From Oceanicola sp. 22II-s10i (GTDB lineage: Bacteria > Pseudomonadota > Alphaproteobacteria > Rhodobacterales > Rhodobacteraceae), in assembly GCF_002210105.1 (NCBI RefSeq), contig NZ_AQQU01000019.1, positions 1 to 44,783 on the forward strand: a DNA stretch of 44,783 nt, given 5' to 3'. A model generated the notes under the pieces. It saw only the letters and a list, made by a program, of their open reading frames with translations, was not told the origin of the DNA and searched no databases. Both the position numbers and the translations under genes were made by a program. Positions 1 to 8,573 of this stretch are shown here, one piece after another. How positions within the stretch are numbered: position 1 is the first letter of the stretch; every line of letters starts with the position of its first letter.

Positions 1-607
1 AGATCATCCGGCTCCAGGCGAAGGGCGCGATGCAGTTTGACCGCACGTTCCAGCGCTTGAGATCAAGCGCAACAGATTTTGAGAAGGCCGCGATGCCCAG
101 CTTCGCGGCAGAGTAGTTCGCCTGGGCAAAATTGCCGATCAGCCCCGAGGTCGAGGTCATGTGCACGAGCGCGCCGCTTTCCTGTTCGCGGAAATAGTCG
201 GCGGCCGCGCGGCTGGTATTGAAGGCACCATAAAGATGGACCTTCACCACCGCGTCGAAATCCTCATAGGTCATCTTGTGGAAGTAACCGTCGCGCAGAA
301 TGCCGGCGTTGTTTACCACCGCGTCGATGAGACCGAATTCCTTGACCCCGGCTTCGATCATCGCGCGCGCGGCATCGGGATCGGTGACAGAGCCGCCATC
401 GGCAATGGCATCGCCCCCAGCGGCCCTGATCTCTTCGACGACTTTATGAGCCGCAGTTTCTGTCTGAGCGGTGCCTTTCACGGATGCGCCCAGATCATTG
501 ACCACCACGGCGGCGCCTTCGGTAGCTGCCCTCAAGGCGATATCACGCCCGATCCCACCGCCGGCCCCGGTGACCAGAACGACCTTTCCGTCAAGTGCTT
601 TTGTCAT
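1..607 (-). CDS. SDR-family oxidoreductase, C-terminus cut by window edge
   Basis: About 202 residues are visible, from an ATG at 607 to the left edge, with no stop reached. The N-terminus carries the NAD(P)-binding motif TGAGGGIGRD, then NNAG, and a Ser...Tyr-x3-Lys catalytic set (HMTSTSG, then NYSAAK), all canonical for classical SDRs. The sequence (GKVVLVTGAGGGIG, VVVNDLGA) resembles the 3-hydroxyacyl-CoA dehydrogenase module of peroxisomal multifunctional enzyme type 2 and its stand-alone bacterial relatives. It is the last gene visible in the minus-strand catabolic operon and starts 12 nt after the lyase-like gene ends. It probably oxidises a 3-hydroxyacyl-CoA intermediate; the substrate is unknown. 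Confidence 0.88.
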   Translation of the reverse strand, partial: MTKALDGKVVLVTGAGGGIGRDIALRAATEGAAVVVNDLGASVKGTAQTETAAHKVVEEIRAAGGDAIADGGSVTDPDAARAMIEAGVKEFGLIDAVVNNAGILRDGYFHKMTYEDFDAVVKVHLYGAFNTSRAAADYFREQESGALVHMTSTSGLIGNFAQANYSAAKLGIAAFSKSVALDLKRWNVRSNCIAPFAWSRMI

Positions 608-619
608 CTTCTTGCTCCC

Positions 620-1579
620 TCAGAGTGACTTGCGGTATTTGTCCAACCCGCCGGTGTGCATGACCCGGCCCATGAGCGGCACACCGATGATCTCTTCTGC
701 TTTGACCGCCGCTGCGATCAGCTTGTCCAGATCAATGCCGGTTTCGATGCCGAGCTCGTGACACAGGAACACTGCATCCTCGGTGCAGACATTTCCTGCG
801 GCGCGCGCGTGGCCGTGGCCCGCGAAAGGACAGCCGCCAAGACCGGCGACGGAGCTTTCGAACATGTCCACGCCCATCGACAGGGCCGCATAAACGTTGG
901 CGATCCCCAGCCCACGTGTGTCATGGATGTGCATACCGATGCGCGCCTCGGGCGCCAATTCGCGCAGGGCGCCGATCATCCGTTTGACCGCCTCGGGGTT
1001 TCCCCAACCCATGGTGTCGGCGACCACGAGGATCGGCACGGGGATGTTCTCTTCTTCGCATAGCTGAAGGATAAAGCGGAAATCGTCCAAGATGCGTTCT
1101 TGGGGGATGGGGCCCTCGAGGTTGCAGCCGAAAGCGGTCATCACATAGGCCGCGTCGACGGTATATCCCTCTTCCTTGTAAAGACGGACCCAGTCACGTT
1201 GTTTTTCCCGCATCTCGGCCGAGGAACAATTGTTGTTCGATTGGGCGAATGCTTCGGAAGGATAGAACAGCAGACGCGGGTCGATATCGACCTCATGCGC
1301 GGTCAGGGCCTTGCGAAACCCTTTGTCGTTCAGCCACAGCGATGTGTAGTTCACGCCCGGTTTGCGCTTGATACGCTGGAACAACTCGCCGGTGTCCGCC
1401 ATCTGAGGAACGTATTTCGGGCTGACAAAGCTGCCGACCTGAATGCGTTTCAAGCCGGTTTCGCTGAGCATGTCGATCAGTTCGATCCGCTCTTCGATCG
1501 GGTAAATCTTCTTTTCGATCTGAAAACCCTCACGCGGGCCTTCTTCACGAAATTCTACGAATTTGGGAAAGTCGCTCAT
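620..1579 (-). CDS. HMG-CoA lyase-like TIM-barrel lyase (divergent)
   Basis: A 319-residue protein of the DRE-TIM/HMGL family, which cleaves 3-hydroxy-3-methylglutaryl-CoA-type esters to acetoacetate or acetate plus an acyl-CoA. The N-terminal catalytic motif is GPREGFQ (residues 14-20) where the family has GPRDGLQ, so the metal-binding Asp is Glu. The metal-binding HIHDT is present, followed by the active-site Cys in GGCPFAG and then GHARAAGN, which is longer than the usual GGCPYA-G-GN loop. The start at 1579 is chosen over the upstream in-frame codon because GAGGAG lies 8 nt before it; the ORF upstream overlaps the carboxylase. It lies 4 nt downstream of the carboxylase alpha gene, so it is the expected lyase step after carboxylation and hydration. 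It could act on a longer isoprenoid-glutaryl-CoA rather than HMG-CoA (inference). Confidence 0.85.
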   Translation of the reverse strand: MSDFPKFVEFREEGPREGFQIEKKIYPIEERIELIDMLSETGLKRIQVGSFVSPKYVPQMADTGELFQRIKRKPGVNYTSLWLNDKGFRKALTAHEVDIDPRLLFYPSEAFAQSNNNCSSAEMREKQRDWVRLYKEEGYTVDAAYVMTAFGCNLEGPIPQERILDDFRFILQLCEEENIPVPILVVADTMGWGNPEAVKRMIGALRELAPEARIGMHIHDTRGLGIANVYAALSMGVDMFESSVAGLGGCPFAGHGHARAAGNVCTEDAVFLCHELGIETGIDLDKLIAAAVKAEEIIGVPLMGRVMHTGGLDKYRKSL

Positions 1580-1583
1580 TTCA

Positions 1584-3590
1584 TCACTCCTCGGATGGCA
1601 GGATCTCGGCGATGACCTGGCCGCGATCGACCATGTCCCCATTCGAGACGGATATATTGCTGGCGATCCCGGCCGCGGCCGCCCGGATCGAGATTTCGAG
1701 TTTCATGGATTCCATGACCGCGACCACGTCGCCTTCGGCCACGCTCTGACCATCGGAGACCTTGATTTCGACAATCATGCCGGTCAGCGGAGAGGTCACG
1801 GCGCGATCCGCCGCGGCATCGCCGCCGGCAAAGGCAAGGGGCGCGGCGGGCCGAAAGACCAGGCGGCCTTCGGGCGTATCCAGTTCGATCACGCCCGCGT
1901 GCAGGCGCGCGTCGATCAGATGGACGGTGTCGCCTTCGCCGACACGCCAACGGCCCGGGGTCAGTTCACGTGCCGACAGTATCAGCGCCTCGCCTTTCTC
2001 CGAATGGATGGTGTACTTGGCACCCGGTTTGACTGGACTGACGCGCAGTTCTTCGGATACCTCGTCAGAATCGGTAAGCGTCACGCGCTGCCCCGCTTCA
2101 ATCGCATCGCCGCCCAGTCCAAGCCGCCAGCCGGTAAAGGCATCACGGTTGGTCCAGGGATTGGCGTCTGTGTCGCTGCGCGACTGGGTCACGAAGAGAA
2201 TGGCAGCGGTCGCCTTCCACAGATCTGGGCGGGTCAGGCCGGGTGCCTGTGTCAGCTCATCCAGCCTGCCGTCGATCCAGCGGGTATGCACCTGCATCCG
2301 TTCGAATTCATGGTTTCGCGCCAGCGCCGTTAGAAAGGCGCGATTGGTCTCGACACCTTCGACCGCGACATGATCAAGCGCCGTGGCCAGACGTGCCAAT
2401 GCGGTTTCCCGGTCGGGCGCGTGCACGATCAGCTTGGCGATCATCGGGTCGTAGTAGGGCGTGACGGCATCGCCTTCTTCGACGCCGCTGTCGACGCGCA
2501 GGCCCGATGGCAGGCTGAGCGTGGAGAGCGTGCCCGTCGACGGGGCGAATTGCATCGCCGGATCTTCGGCGTAAAGCCGCGCCTCGACCGCGTGGCCGTT
2601 GATCGTCAGATCGTCCTGCACCAGTCCAAGGCCCGCGCCTTCGGCAATCCGCAGGTGAAGCGCGACAAGGTCCAGCCCGGTGATCGCTTCGGTGACGGGA
2701 TGTTCCACCTGAATGCGCGGGTTCACCTCAAGGAAGAAATACTCGCCACCCGCGACCAGAAATTCGACCGTGCCCAGCCCGCGATAGTCCAGCGTTTCGC
2801 CCAAGCGCACCGCGTCGCGTGCGATGTCGTCCAGAAGCGTTCGGGGCAGACCCCAGGCCGGGGCTTCCTCGATGACCTTCTGGTGGCGGCGCTGAAGCGT
2901 GCAATCGCGTTCGAACAGATGCACCACATGGCCCTTGCCGTCACCTGCGATCTGCACTTCAACATGGCGCGCCTCGGGCAGGAAACGCTCCAACAGCAGC
3001 CCTTCGGAGCCGAAGGTGGATTTTGCTTCGCGCAGCGCGCCTTCGATGTCCTCGACCAGCGTGGTCTCGTCAGTGACGAGCCGTTGTCCGCGCCCACCAC
3101 CGCCGCCGACCGCCTTGAGCAGCACCGGCAGGCCCATTTGGCGCACCTCCTCGGCAATCTGCTCGGGATCGGACCGCGCACCTTCGGCGCCCGAAATCAC
3201 CGGGACGCTGGCCGCCACGGCGGCCTCTTTGGCGCTGGCCTTGTCGCCGAAACGTTCAAGCGTTTCCGGCGTCGGCCCCATGAAGATCATGCCGGCGGCT
3301 TCGACCGAACGAGCAAAATCCGGGTTTTCGGCCAGAAAGCCATAACCGGGATGGATCGCATCCGCGCCCACTGATTGCGCAGCGGCAATCACCGCGTCGA
3401 TTTTCAGATAGCTCTCGGATGCAGGCCCGGCACCGATACAGACAGATTTGCCGATCTCGCGGACATGCAGGGCATTGGCATCGGCCTGCGAATGCACGCC
3501 GACAGGGGTGATACCGCTGGCCCGCGCGGTGCGCGCGATCCGGCAGGCAATTTCGCCGCGGTTGGCGATCAGAAGCGTTTTGATTTTCAC
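1584..3590 (-). CDS. Biotin-dependent acyl-CoA carboxylase alpha subunit (BC-BCCP fusion)
   Basis: A 668-residue protein. It holds the biotin carboxylase N-domain (LIANRGEIACRI, residues 6-17), the ATP-grasp domain with a glycine-rich loop GGGGGRGQR, the FERDCTLQRRHQK segment, and FLEVNPRIQVEHPVTE. A BT linker follows, then a C-terminal biotinyl domain with the acceptor Lys in MESMKLE near residue 640. The NPRIQVEH signature is closer to pyruvate carboxylase than the NTRLQVEH of the other two BC proteins in this window. The start is GTG at 3590, with GAGGAGC just upstream. It pairs with the carboxyltransferase ending 10 nt upstream. The holoenzyme would carboxylate a 3-methylcrotonyl-, geranyl- or propionyl-type CoA ester; the exact substrate cannot be read from the sequence. 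Confidence 0.93.
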   Translation of the reverse strand: MKIKTLLIANRGEIACRIARTARASGITPVGVHSQADANALHVREIGKSVCIGAGPASESYLKIDAVIAAAQSVGADAIHPGYGFLAENPDFARSVEAAGMIFMGPTPETLERFGDKASAKEAAVAASVPVISGAEGARSDPEQIAEEVRQMGLPVLLKAVGGGGGRGQRLVTDETTLVEDIEGALREAKSTFGSEGLLLERFLPEARHVEVQIAGDGKGHVVHLFERDCTLQRRHQKVIEEAPAWGLPRTLLDDIARDAVRLGETLDYRGLGTVEFLVAGGEYFFLEVNPRIQVEHPVTEAITGLDLVALHLRIAEGAGLGLVQDDLTINGHAVEARLYAEDPAMQFAPSTGTLSTLSLPSGLRVDSGVEEGDAVTPYYDPMIAKLIVHAPDRETALARLATALDHVAVEGVETNRAFLTALARNHEFERMQVHTRWIDGRLDELTQAPGLTRPDLWKATAAILFVTQSRSDTDANPWTNRDAFTGWRLGLGGDAIEAGQRVTLTDSDEVSEELRVSPVKPGAKYTIHSEKGEALILSARELTPGRWRVGEGDTVHLIDARLHAGVIELDTPEGRLVFRPAAPLAFAGGDAAADRAVTSPLTGMIVEIKVSDGQSVAEGDVVAVMESMKLEISIRAAAAGIASNISVSNGDMVDRGQVIAEILPSEE

Positions 3591-3600
3591 GGTTCGCTCC

Positions 3601-5208
3601 TCACATCCTGAACACGCCGAAGTTGGTATCGACCTTGGGTCTGCGCGATGTCACATCCAGCATCAGCGCCATGACGTCACGGGTCTCACAGGGCTCGATC
3701 ACGCTGTCGATCCAAAGGTTGGAAGCAAAATTATAGGCTCCCTGAAAATCTTCGTATTCCTTGCGGATCGGTGCCTTGAAGGCTTCCTCCTCCTCGGGGG
3801 TCCAGCTTTTGCCTTCGCGTTCGTTGATCTGCGCGCGGACCTGAGCCAGCACGCTGGCGGCCTGTTCCGGCCCCATGATTGCCGACCGTCCCGTCGGCCA
3901 GGCGAACATTGCGTCCGGCTGGAACGGGCGGCCCAGCATCGCCAGGTATCCGGCCCCGTAAGAGCCACCGGTGATGATTGTGAATTTCGGCACCCGGGCC
4001 GAAGACATGGCCGTGATCATCTTGGCGCCAGCCTTGGCAATGCCCATCTGCTCGACCTCGCGGCCCACCATGAAGCCGTTCACATCGGCCAGGAACAGCA
4101 GCGGAATATCACGCTGGACGCAGAGATTGATGAAATGCGTCGCCTTCAGCGCGGCTTCGACGAAAAGCACGCCTGTATTGGCGATGATCCCGACCTCGTG
4201 GCCGTGGATGCGCCCCCAGCCGGTCATGATCGTGTCGCCATAAAGCGGCTTGAATTCGTGAAAATCGCTCTCATCGACCAACCGAGCCACGATTTCGCGG
4301 TTGTCGGTCGGCACCTTGGGGTCGCGGCTGATGAGCCCATAAATCTCTTCGACCGGGTAGGCGGGCGCACGGGGCGTTTCGGGCGTCTTGCGGGGTTGGG
4401 GTTTTTCGCCAAGATGGCTGACAATTTCGCGCGTGATGGCCAGAGCGTGGGCGTCATCTTCGGCCAAATGGTCGGTCACACCGGAAACGGACGAATGCAT
4501 CTTGCCGCCACCCAGTTCTTCGGCTTCGACCTTTTCGCCGGTTGCGGCAAAGGTCAATTCCGGTCCGCCCAGATACATAAAGCCCTGACCGCGCACGATC
4601 ACCACTTCGTCACAGAGCGCGGGGATATAGGCACCACCCGCGGTGCAGGGCCCCATGACCACGGCGATTTGCGGCACACCATCGCCAGACATGCCGATCT
4701 GTTGGTGAAAGATGGAGCCGAACTGGCCTTCGTCGGGGAAAAGGTTGGCCTGGTCGGGCAGGAAGGCACCGCCGGAGTCCACGAGGGTGATGACGGGCAG
4801 GCGGTTTTTCCAGGCAATTTTCTGTGCCCGGACGTGTTTGCGGCAGGTGATCCCGAAATAGGTGCCGCCCTTTACGGTGGCATCATTGGCGATGATCATG
4901 CACTGACGGCCTTCGATCACGCCAATACCGGTAATGATGCCGGCGCCGGGTGGAACTCCCTTGTGCATATTCAGTCCGGCCAACTCGCCGAGTTCCAGAA
5001 ATGGTGTGCCCGGGTCGATCAGCCGTTCGATCCGTTCGCGCGGCAGGATTTTGCCTTTGTCCACATGACGTTTGCGCGCCATTTCGGGGCCGCCGACGCG
5101 CTGTAAGAGCCGGAGGGCATGTAGTTCATCGACCTTTTCGCGGTAAGACACGTCGTTGGCGCGGAAGTCGTCCGACCCGCTGTCGAGAAGGGATTTCATT
5201 CTAGTCAT
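3601..5208 (-). CDS. Acyl-CoA carboxylase beta subunit (carboxyltransferase)
   Basis: A 535-residue protein of the MCC/GCC/PCC carboxyltransferase family, which transfers CO2 from carboxybiotin to an acyl- or enoyl-CoA. The N- and C-terminal crotonase-fold halves are both complete. Landmarks are RIERLIDPGTPFLE, the oxyanion segment GPCTAGGAYIPAL, YLGGPEL, and in the second half NGFMVG and GGSYGAGYLAM. The length matches methylcrotonyl-CoA carboxylase beta. It overlaps the upstream ligase by 4 nt (ATGA), implying translational coupling, and is followed 10 nt later by its BC-BCCP partner. An in-frame ATG three codons in (5199) is an alternative start. Confidence 0.93.
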   Translation of the reverse strand: MTRMKSLLDSGSDDFRANDVSYREKVDELHALRLLQRVGGPEMARKRHVDKGKILPRERIERLIDPGTPFLELGELAGLNMHKGVPPGAGIITGIGVIEGRQCMIIANDATVKGGTYFGITCRKHVRAQKIAWKNRLPVITLVDSGGAFLPDQANLFPDEGQFGSIFHQQIGMSGDGVPQIAVVMGPCTAGGAYIPALCDEVVIVRGQGFMYLGGPELTFAATGEKVEAEELGGGKMHSSVSGVTDHLAEDDAHALAITREIVSHLGEKPQPRKTPETPRAPAYPVEEIYGLISRDPKVPTDNREIVARLVDESDFHEFKPLYGDTIMTGWGRIHGHEVGIIANTGVLFVEAALKATHFINLCVQRDIPLLFLADVNGFMVGREVEQMGIAKAGAKMITAMSSARVPKFTIITGGSYGAGYLAMLGRPFQPDAMFAWPTGRSAIMGPEQAASVLAQVRAQINEREGKSWTPEEEEAFKAPIRKEYEDFQGAYNFASNLWIDSVIEPCETRDVMALMLDVTSRRPKVDTNFGVFRM

Positions 5209-6596
5209 GGCAGGTCTGGATATTTCCTGAGAACGAAGGCGACCTTAGCGGCGCCAGGTTTTTCGAAAGTGTCGGCCGCAACCAGGTGAACGTCGGCCTT
5301 GAAGACCAAGGAGTCGCGAAGCCGCTGCTCAATTTTCTTTTTGAGGGTGACGTCATCGGCCGGATCGCGATCGGGGCCCCGTTCGACAATCACCGTCAGC
5401 GCGCCCTGCGTGGTATGGCCCTCGAAATCGGCCACGATGCGCATGACGCCGTTGGTGTCCGGCACCATTTCGGTAACGATGCTGTTGATCGCCGACGGGA
5501 AGACATTGGCCCCGCGCACGATCAGCATGTCGTCGGTGCGGCCGGTGCAGCGGATCTTCGGTCCGGTGCGGCCGCAGGAGCATTCGGTATCGATCACTTC
5601 GATATAATCGCCTGACCGGAACCGCACGAGCGGGCTCGCCTGGCGGCCGAGCGCGGTATAGACCATCTCGCCTTCTGCGCCTTTTTTCCAGGGAATGATC
5701 CTGCCGCTCTCCGGGTCGAGCAGCTCGGTCAGGACATAATCCATGTTGACCATGTGCATACCCGACTGGGCGTCGCACTCGGCCCAGTATGTCACGCCCA
5801 GATCGGTGCCGCCCAGCATCTCGGTGCATTTCGCACCCCAGGCCTTTTCGATCTTTGCCCGAATTGCGGGAATGCCGCCGCCGGGTTCGCCGCCGACGAT
5901 CACGCGCTCGATACCCAGTTCGCTGGCCTTGCAGCCAAGTACCTCGGGAGCCTTTTCGGCCAGGTGCAGCACAAAGTTCGGGGCGCCGACCACGCAACGC
6001 GTGCGGGTGTCGGCGCAGGCGCGCAGCAGCCGTTCCGCACCGCCATCGGCGCCCACCGGGACATCGATCGTGCCCATGTACTGCAATCCCTGCATCACGG
6101 GGATGCCGCCGACAAAGCCCTTGGCGAGCGAAAACGCGTGCAGCACCATGTCGCCCGGCCGCACGCCATTGGCAAAGAAACAGCGTGCCGTCATCTCGTG
6201 CCACATTTCGGCGTCGGATTCGGTCAGGGCCACATATGAGGGGCTGCCGGTCGTGCCCGACGATGCCTGCATTTGGATGATCTCGTACATGGGCGCGGCG
6301 CGGTGTTTGCCGAACGGCGGATCGGCGGCCAGGCTTTCGCGGATCTCGGTCTTGTAGGTATAGGGCAGTTTCTGCAGGTCTTCGATGGTGCGGATATCGT
6401 CGAATTCCACACCGGCTTTCGCGAACTTCTCCTGATAGAAAGTCGAGTTTGCCTTGAGATAGGCCATCTGATCGCGCAGTCGCTCTTCCTGAATACGGCG
6501 CACCTCGTCGAGCGGCGTGCCCTCGATCGCGTGCCAGAAGCGATCATTTACCTTGTCGGCGGCATCTTCCCGCCGGAAGCGCATTCCAAATTGCAT
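5205..6596 (-). CDS. PaaK-type AMP-forming aryl/acyl-CoA ligase
   Basis: A 463-residue protein resembling phenylacetate-CoA ligase. It forms an acyl-adenylate and then a CoA thioester. It carries the P-loop-like ASSGTTGSP (about residue 110), the GGEPGGGIP segment, EMLGGTDLG, the C-terminal CSCGRTGP, and GRTDDMLIVRGANVFP, all PaaK-family features. The catalytic Lys lies in the last segment (PGAAKVAF). Length is close to PaaK (about 430-440). GGAG precedes the ATG by 9 nt. Its place in a carboxylase/dehydrogenase operon suggests it activates the acid substrate, or a ring-containing intermediate, of this pathway; specificity is not readable. Confidence 0.88.
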   Translation of the reverse strand: MQFGMRFRREDAADKVNDRFWHAIEGTPLDEVRRIQEERLRDQMAYLKANSTFYQEKFAKAGVEFDDIRTIEDLQKLPYTYKTEIRESLAADPPFGKHRAAPMYEIIQMQASSGTTGSPSYVALTESDAEMWHEMTARCFFANGVRPGDMVLHAFSLAKGFVGGIPVMQGLQYMGTIDVPVGADGGAERLLRACADTRTRCVVGAPNFVLHLAEKAPEVLGCKASELGIERVIVGGEPGGGIPAIRAKIEKAWGAKCTEMLGGTDLGVTYWAECDAQSGMHMVNMDYVLTELLDPESGRIIPWKKGAEGEMVYTALGRQASPLVRFRSGDYIEVIDTECSCGRTGPKIRCTGRTDDMLIVRGANVFPSAINSIVTEMVPDTNGVMRIVADFEGHTTQGALTVIVERGPDRDPADDVTLKKKIEQRLRDSLVFKADVHLVAADTFEKPGAAKVAFVLRKYPDLP

Positions 6597-6623
6597 GTCG
6601 TTCTCCGTTCCTAGCCGTGGCGA

Positions 6624-7784
6624 TCAATAGGATCGTGGCAGGCCCATGACCTTTTCGCCGATAAAGCTCAGGCACAGTTCGCGGTTCACCGGCGCTGTGC
6701 GCAGCAGGCGGACCAGCGGGTACATTTCGTAAAGTCCCGTATCTTCGGTAAAGCCCGATCCACCATGCGCCTGAAGCGCCGCGTCGACCGCTTCGATCCC
6801 GGCTTCGGCGGCGGCATATTTCGCCATGTTCGACGACGCACCGGCAGGCAGCTTGTTGTCGAACTCCCATGCCGCGCGCCGGGTCATCAGACTGGCCATT
6901 TCGACTGCCGTATGCGCCTTGGCCATCGGATGCTGCACGCCCTGGTGCGCACCGATGGGTTGGCCGAACACATTGCGCTCGGAGGCATAGGCCACGCCCT
7001 TGTTCAGGGCGAACCGGCCGATGCCGCAGCACAAGGCGGCCAGGATAATACGCTCGGGGTTGAGGCTGTCGAACAGGATCGAGAACCCTTCGTCCACCTC
7101 GCCGACCACATCCTCGGGGCCGAGATCCACATCGTCGAAGAACAGTGTCCACTGCTCCTCGGGCAGGGGGATCGAGATCTTCACCCGCTGCTTGTGGACG
7201 CCTTTTTTCTTCAGATCCACGGCGAACAGGGTAAAGCCGTCGGTCTTGCGGCTGACCTCGGTATGCGGTTTGGTCCGCGCCACCACGAGGCAGTAGTCGG
7301 CCACTTCGGCCCCGGTGATGAAGGTCTTTTCGCCCGACAGGCTGAACCGGTTGCCTCGACGCTTGGCCAGCGTAGTGGCCTTCATCGTGTTCGACCCGGC
7401 CCCCGGTTCGGTGATCGCGAAACAGAACTGGATATCACCGCGGCAGGCGGCCGGCAGCAGTTCTTTCTTGTGGAACTCGCTCCCGTGGCTGGCGATATGG
7501 GCCAGCGACATGGTCGGCCCGACCACCATCATCAAAAGCGGAATGCCGTGATTGGCGGTGCCCTCCATGAACAGGGCCATTTCAGTCATACCAAGGCCCG
7601 CGCCGCCGAATTCCTCGGGCACCATGATGCCCAGGAAACCGTCATCGGCAATCTGCTTGAACATCTCGTGCGGGAACTCATGCCTGCGCGCGTGGTCCAG
7701 CCAATACGCATTGTCGTATTTCTGCGCCAGCTGGCCGCCATACTCGTAAATCTGGCGTTGTTCGTCGTTCAAAATGAAATCCAT
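6624..7784 (-). CDS. Acyl-CoA dehydrogenase
   Basis: A 386-residue FAD-dependent acyl-CoA dehydrogenase introducing an alpha-beta double bond. It has the flavin/substrate motif FAITEPGAGSN, ITGAEVADY, and the HGGSGFTED motif near the C-terminus. At the medium-chain catalytic Glu position (YEGT) the sequence has no Glu (NRELCLSF). A Glu does occur in LNPERIILA, at the position used by isovaleryl-CoA and long-chain acyl-CoA dehydrogenases, so the base is probably there. The C-terminus GLPRSY and missing GT.QI motif set it apart from the other dehydrogenases here. GAGGACG precedes the ATG. It lies between the crotonase and the ligase with short gaps. Confidence 0.9.
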   Translation of the reverse strand: MDFILNDEQRQIYEYGGQLAQKYDNAYWLDHARRHEFPHEMFKQIADDGFLGIMVPEEFGGAGLGMTEMALFMEGTANHGIPLLMMVVGPTMSLAHIASHGSEFHKKELLPAACRGDIQFCFAITEPGAGSNTMKATTLAKRRGNRFSLSGEKTFITGAEVADYCLVVARTKPHTEVSRKTDGFTLFAVDLKKKGVHKQRVKISIPLPEEQWTLFFDDVDLGPEDVVGEVDEGFSILFDSLNPERIILAALCCGIGRFALNKGVAYASERNVFGQPIGAHQGVQHPMAKAHTAVEMASLMTRRAAWEFDNKLPAGASSNMAKYAAAEAGIEAVDAALQAHGGSGFTEDTGLYEMYPLVRLLRTAPVNRELCLSFIGEKVMGLPRSY

Positions 7785-7793
7785 GTTTCGTCC

Positions 7794-8573
7794 TCAGGCC
7801 TTGAATTCGGGGGCGCGCCGGTTCTCGAATGCGTCGAGGCCCTCGGCCACGTCATCGCTGGGCAGTGCACGCACCGCGGCATCGCGCTCAAGCCGCATCT
7901 GCTGGTCGATACCAAGGTCCGCACCTTCGCGCGCCAACCGCTTCATCTCGGCGATGCCGGGACGCGAGCGGGTGGCGATCTTCTGGCAGTATTCCAGCGA
8001 GATCTTGTGCAGGTCCGCATCCGGCACGATGTAGTTGACCAGGCCGGCCTCTTTGGCCTCGTCCGACTTGAGCCAGCGGGCCGAGAACATCAGGTCGAGC
8101 GCCCGGCGCTGCCCCATCAACCGCGTCAGCCGCTGCGAGCCACCCCAACCGGGAATCAGCCCGAATTGCGCATGCTGATCGCCAAACTGGGCGCTTTCGG
8201 CCGCAAAGCACACGTCGCAGGCCAGCATCAGTTCGATCCCGCCGGCCAGACACAACCCCTGCACTGCGACTACGACAGGGAGGGAGGAGGTTTCGAGCGC
8301 ACGCAGGTTTTTCATGCCAAAGGCGATGAAATGGTCCAGTGCGGCGGGATCGTTCAATTTACCTTTCACTTCCACCAGATCGGCACCGGTGCAAAAGTGC
8401 TTGCCCTGCGCCCGGATGAGGATCGCCCGAATAGCGGGGTTCGCCTCGAATTCCGCACGCGCGACAGAAATACGCTCATGCACCTCAAGTGACAGGCAAT
8501 TGAATTTCTCGGGGCGGGCCAGTTCGATGATGCCGGTGTTGCCCTCGGAAGTGACGAGGATGGGGTCGCTCAT
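7794..8573 (-). CDS. Enoyl-CoA hydratase/isomerase family protein (one catalytic Glu missing)
   Basis: A 259-residue crotonase-fold protein of normal length. The oxyanion-hole segment HFCTGADL and GGIELMLACD are present; the latter keeps the first catalytic Glu. The second segment reads FGDQHAQFGLIPGWGG, placing His where hydratases have their second Glu (family pattern FG.PE...G). With one Glu, isomerisation or another CoA-ester reaction is as likely as hydration. It overlaps the upstream dehydrogenase by 4 nt (ATGA) and precedes the next dehydrogenase by 9 nt, so it is tightly coupled in the operon. Confidence 0.88.
   Translation of the reverse strand: MSDPILVTSEGNTGIIELARPEKFNCLSLEVHERISVARAEFEANPAIRAILIRAQGKHFCTGADLVEVKGKLNDPAALDHFIAFGMKNLRALETSSLPVVVAVQGLCLAGGIELMLACDVCFAAESAQFGDQHAQFGLIPGWGGSQRLTRLMGQRRALDLMFSARWLKSDEAKEAGLVNYIVPDADLHKISLEYCQKIATRSRPGIAEMKRLAREGADLGIDQQMRLERDAAVRALPSDDVAEGLDAFENRRAPEFKA

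Noticed and set aside
161..3611. Long plus-strand open frames opposite the left operon
   Set aside because: They are antisense to well-supported genes, have no family motifs, and arise from GC-rich codon bias.
6765..8492. A 575-codon plus-strand frame opposite two catabolic genes
   Set aside because: It spans two separate minus-strand genes and their junction; the translation matches no family.
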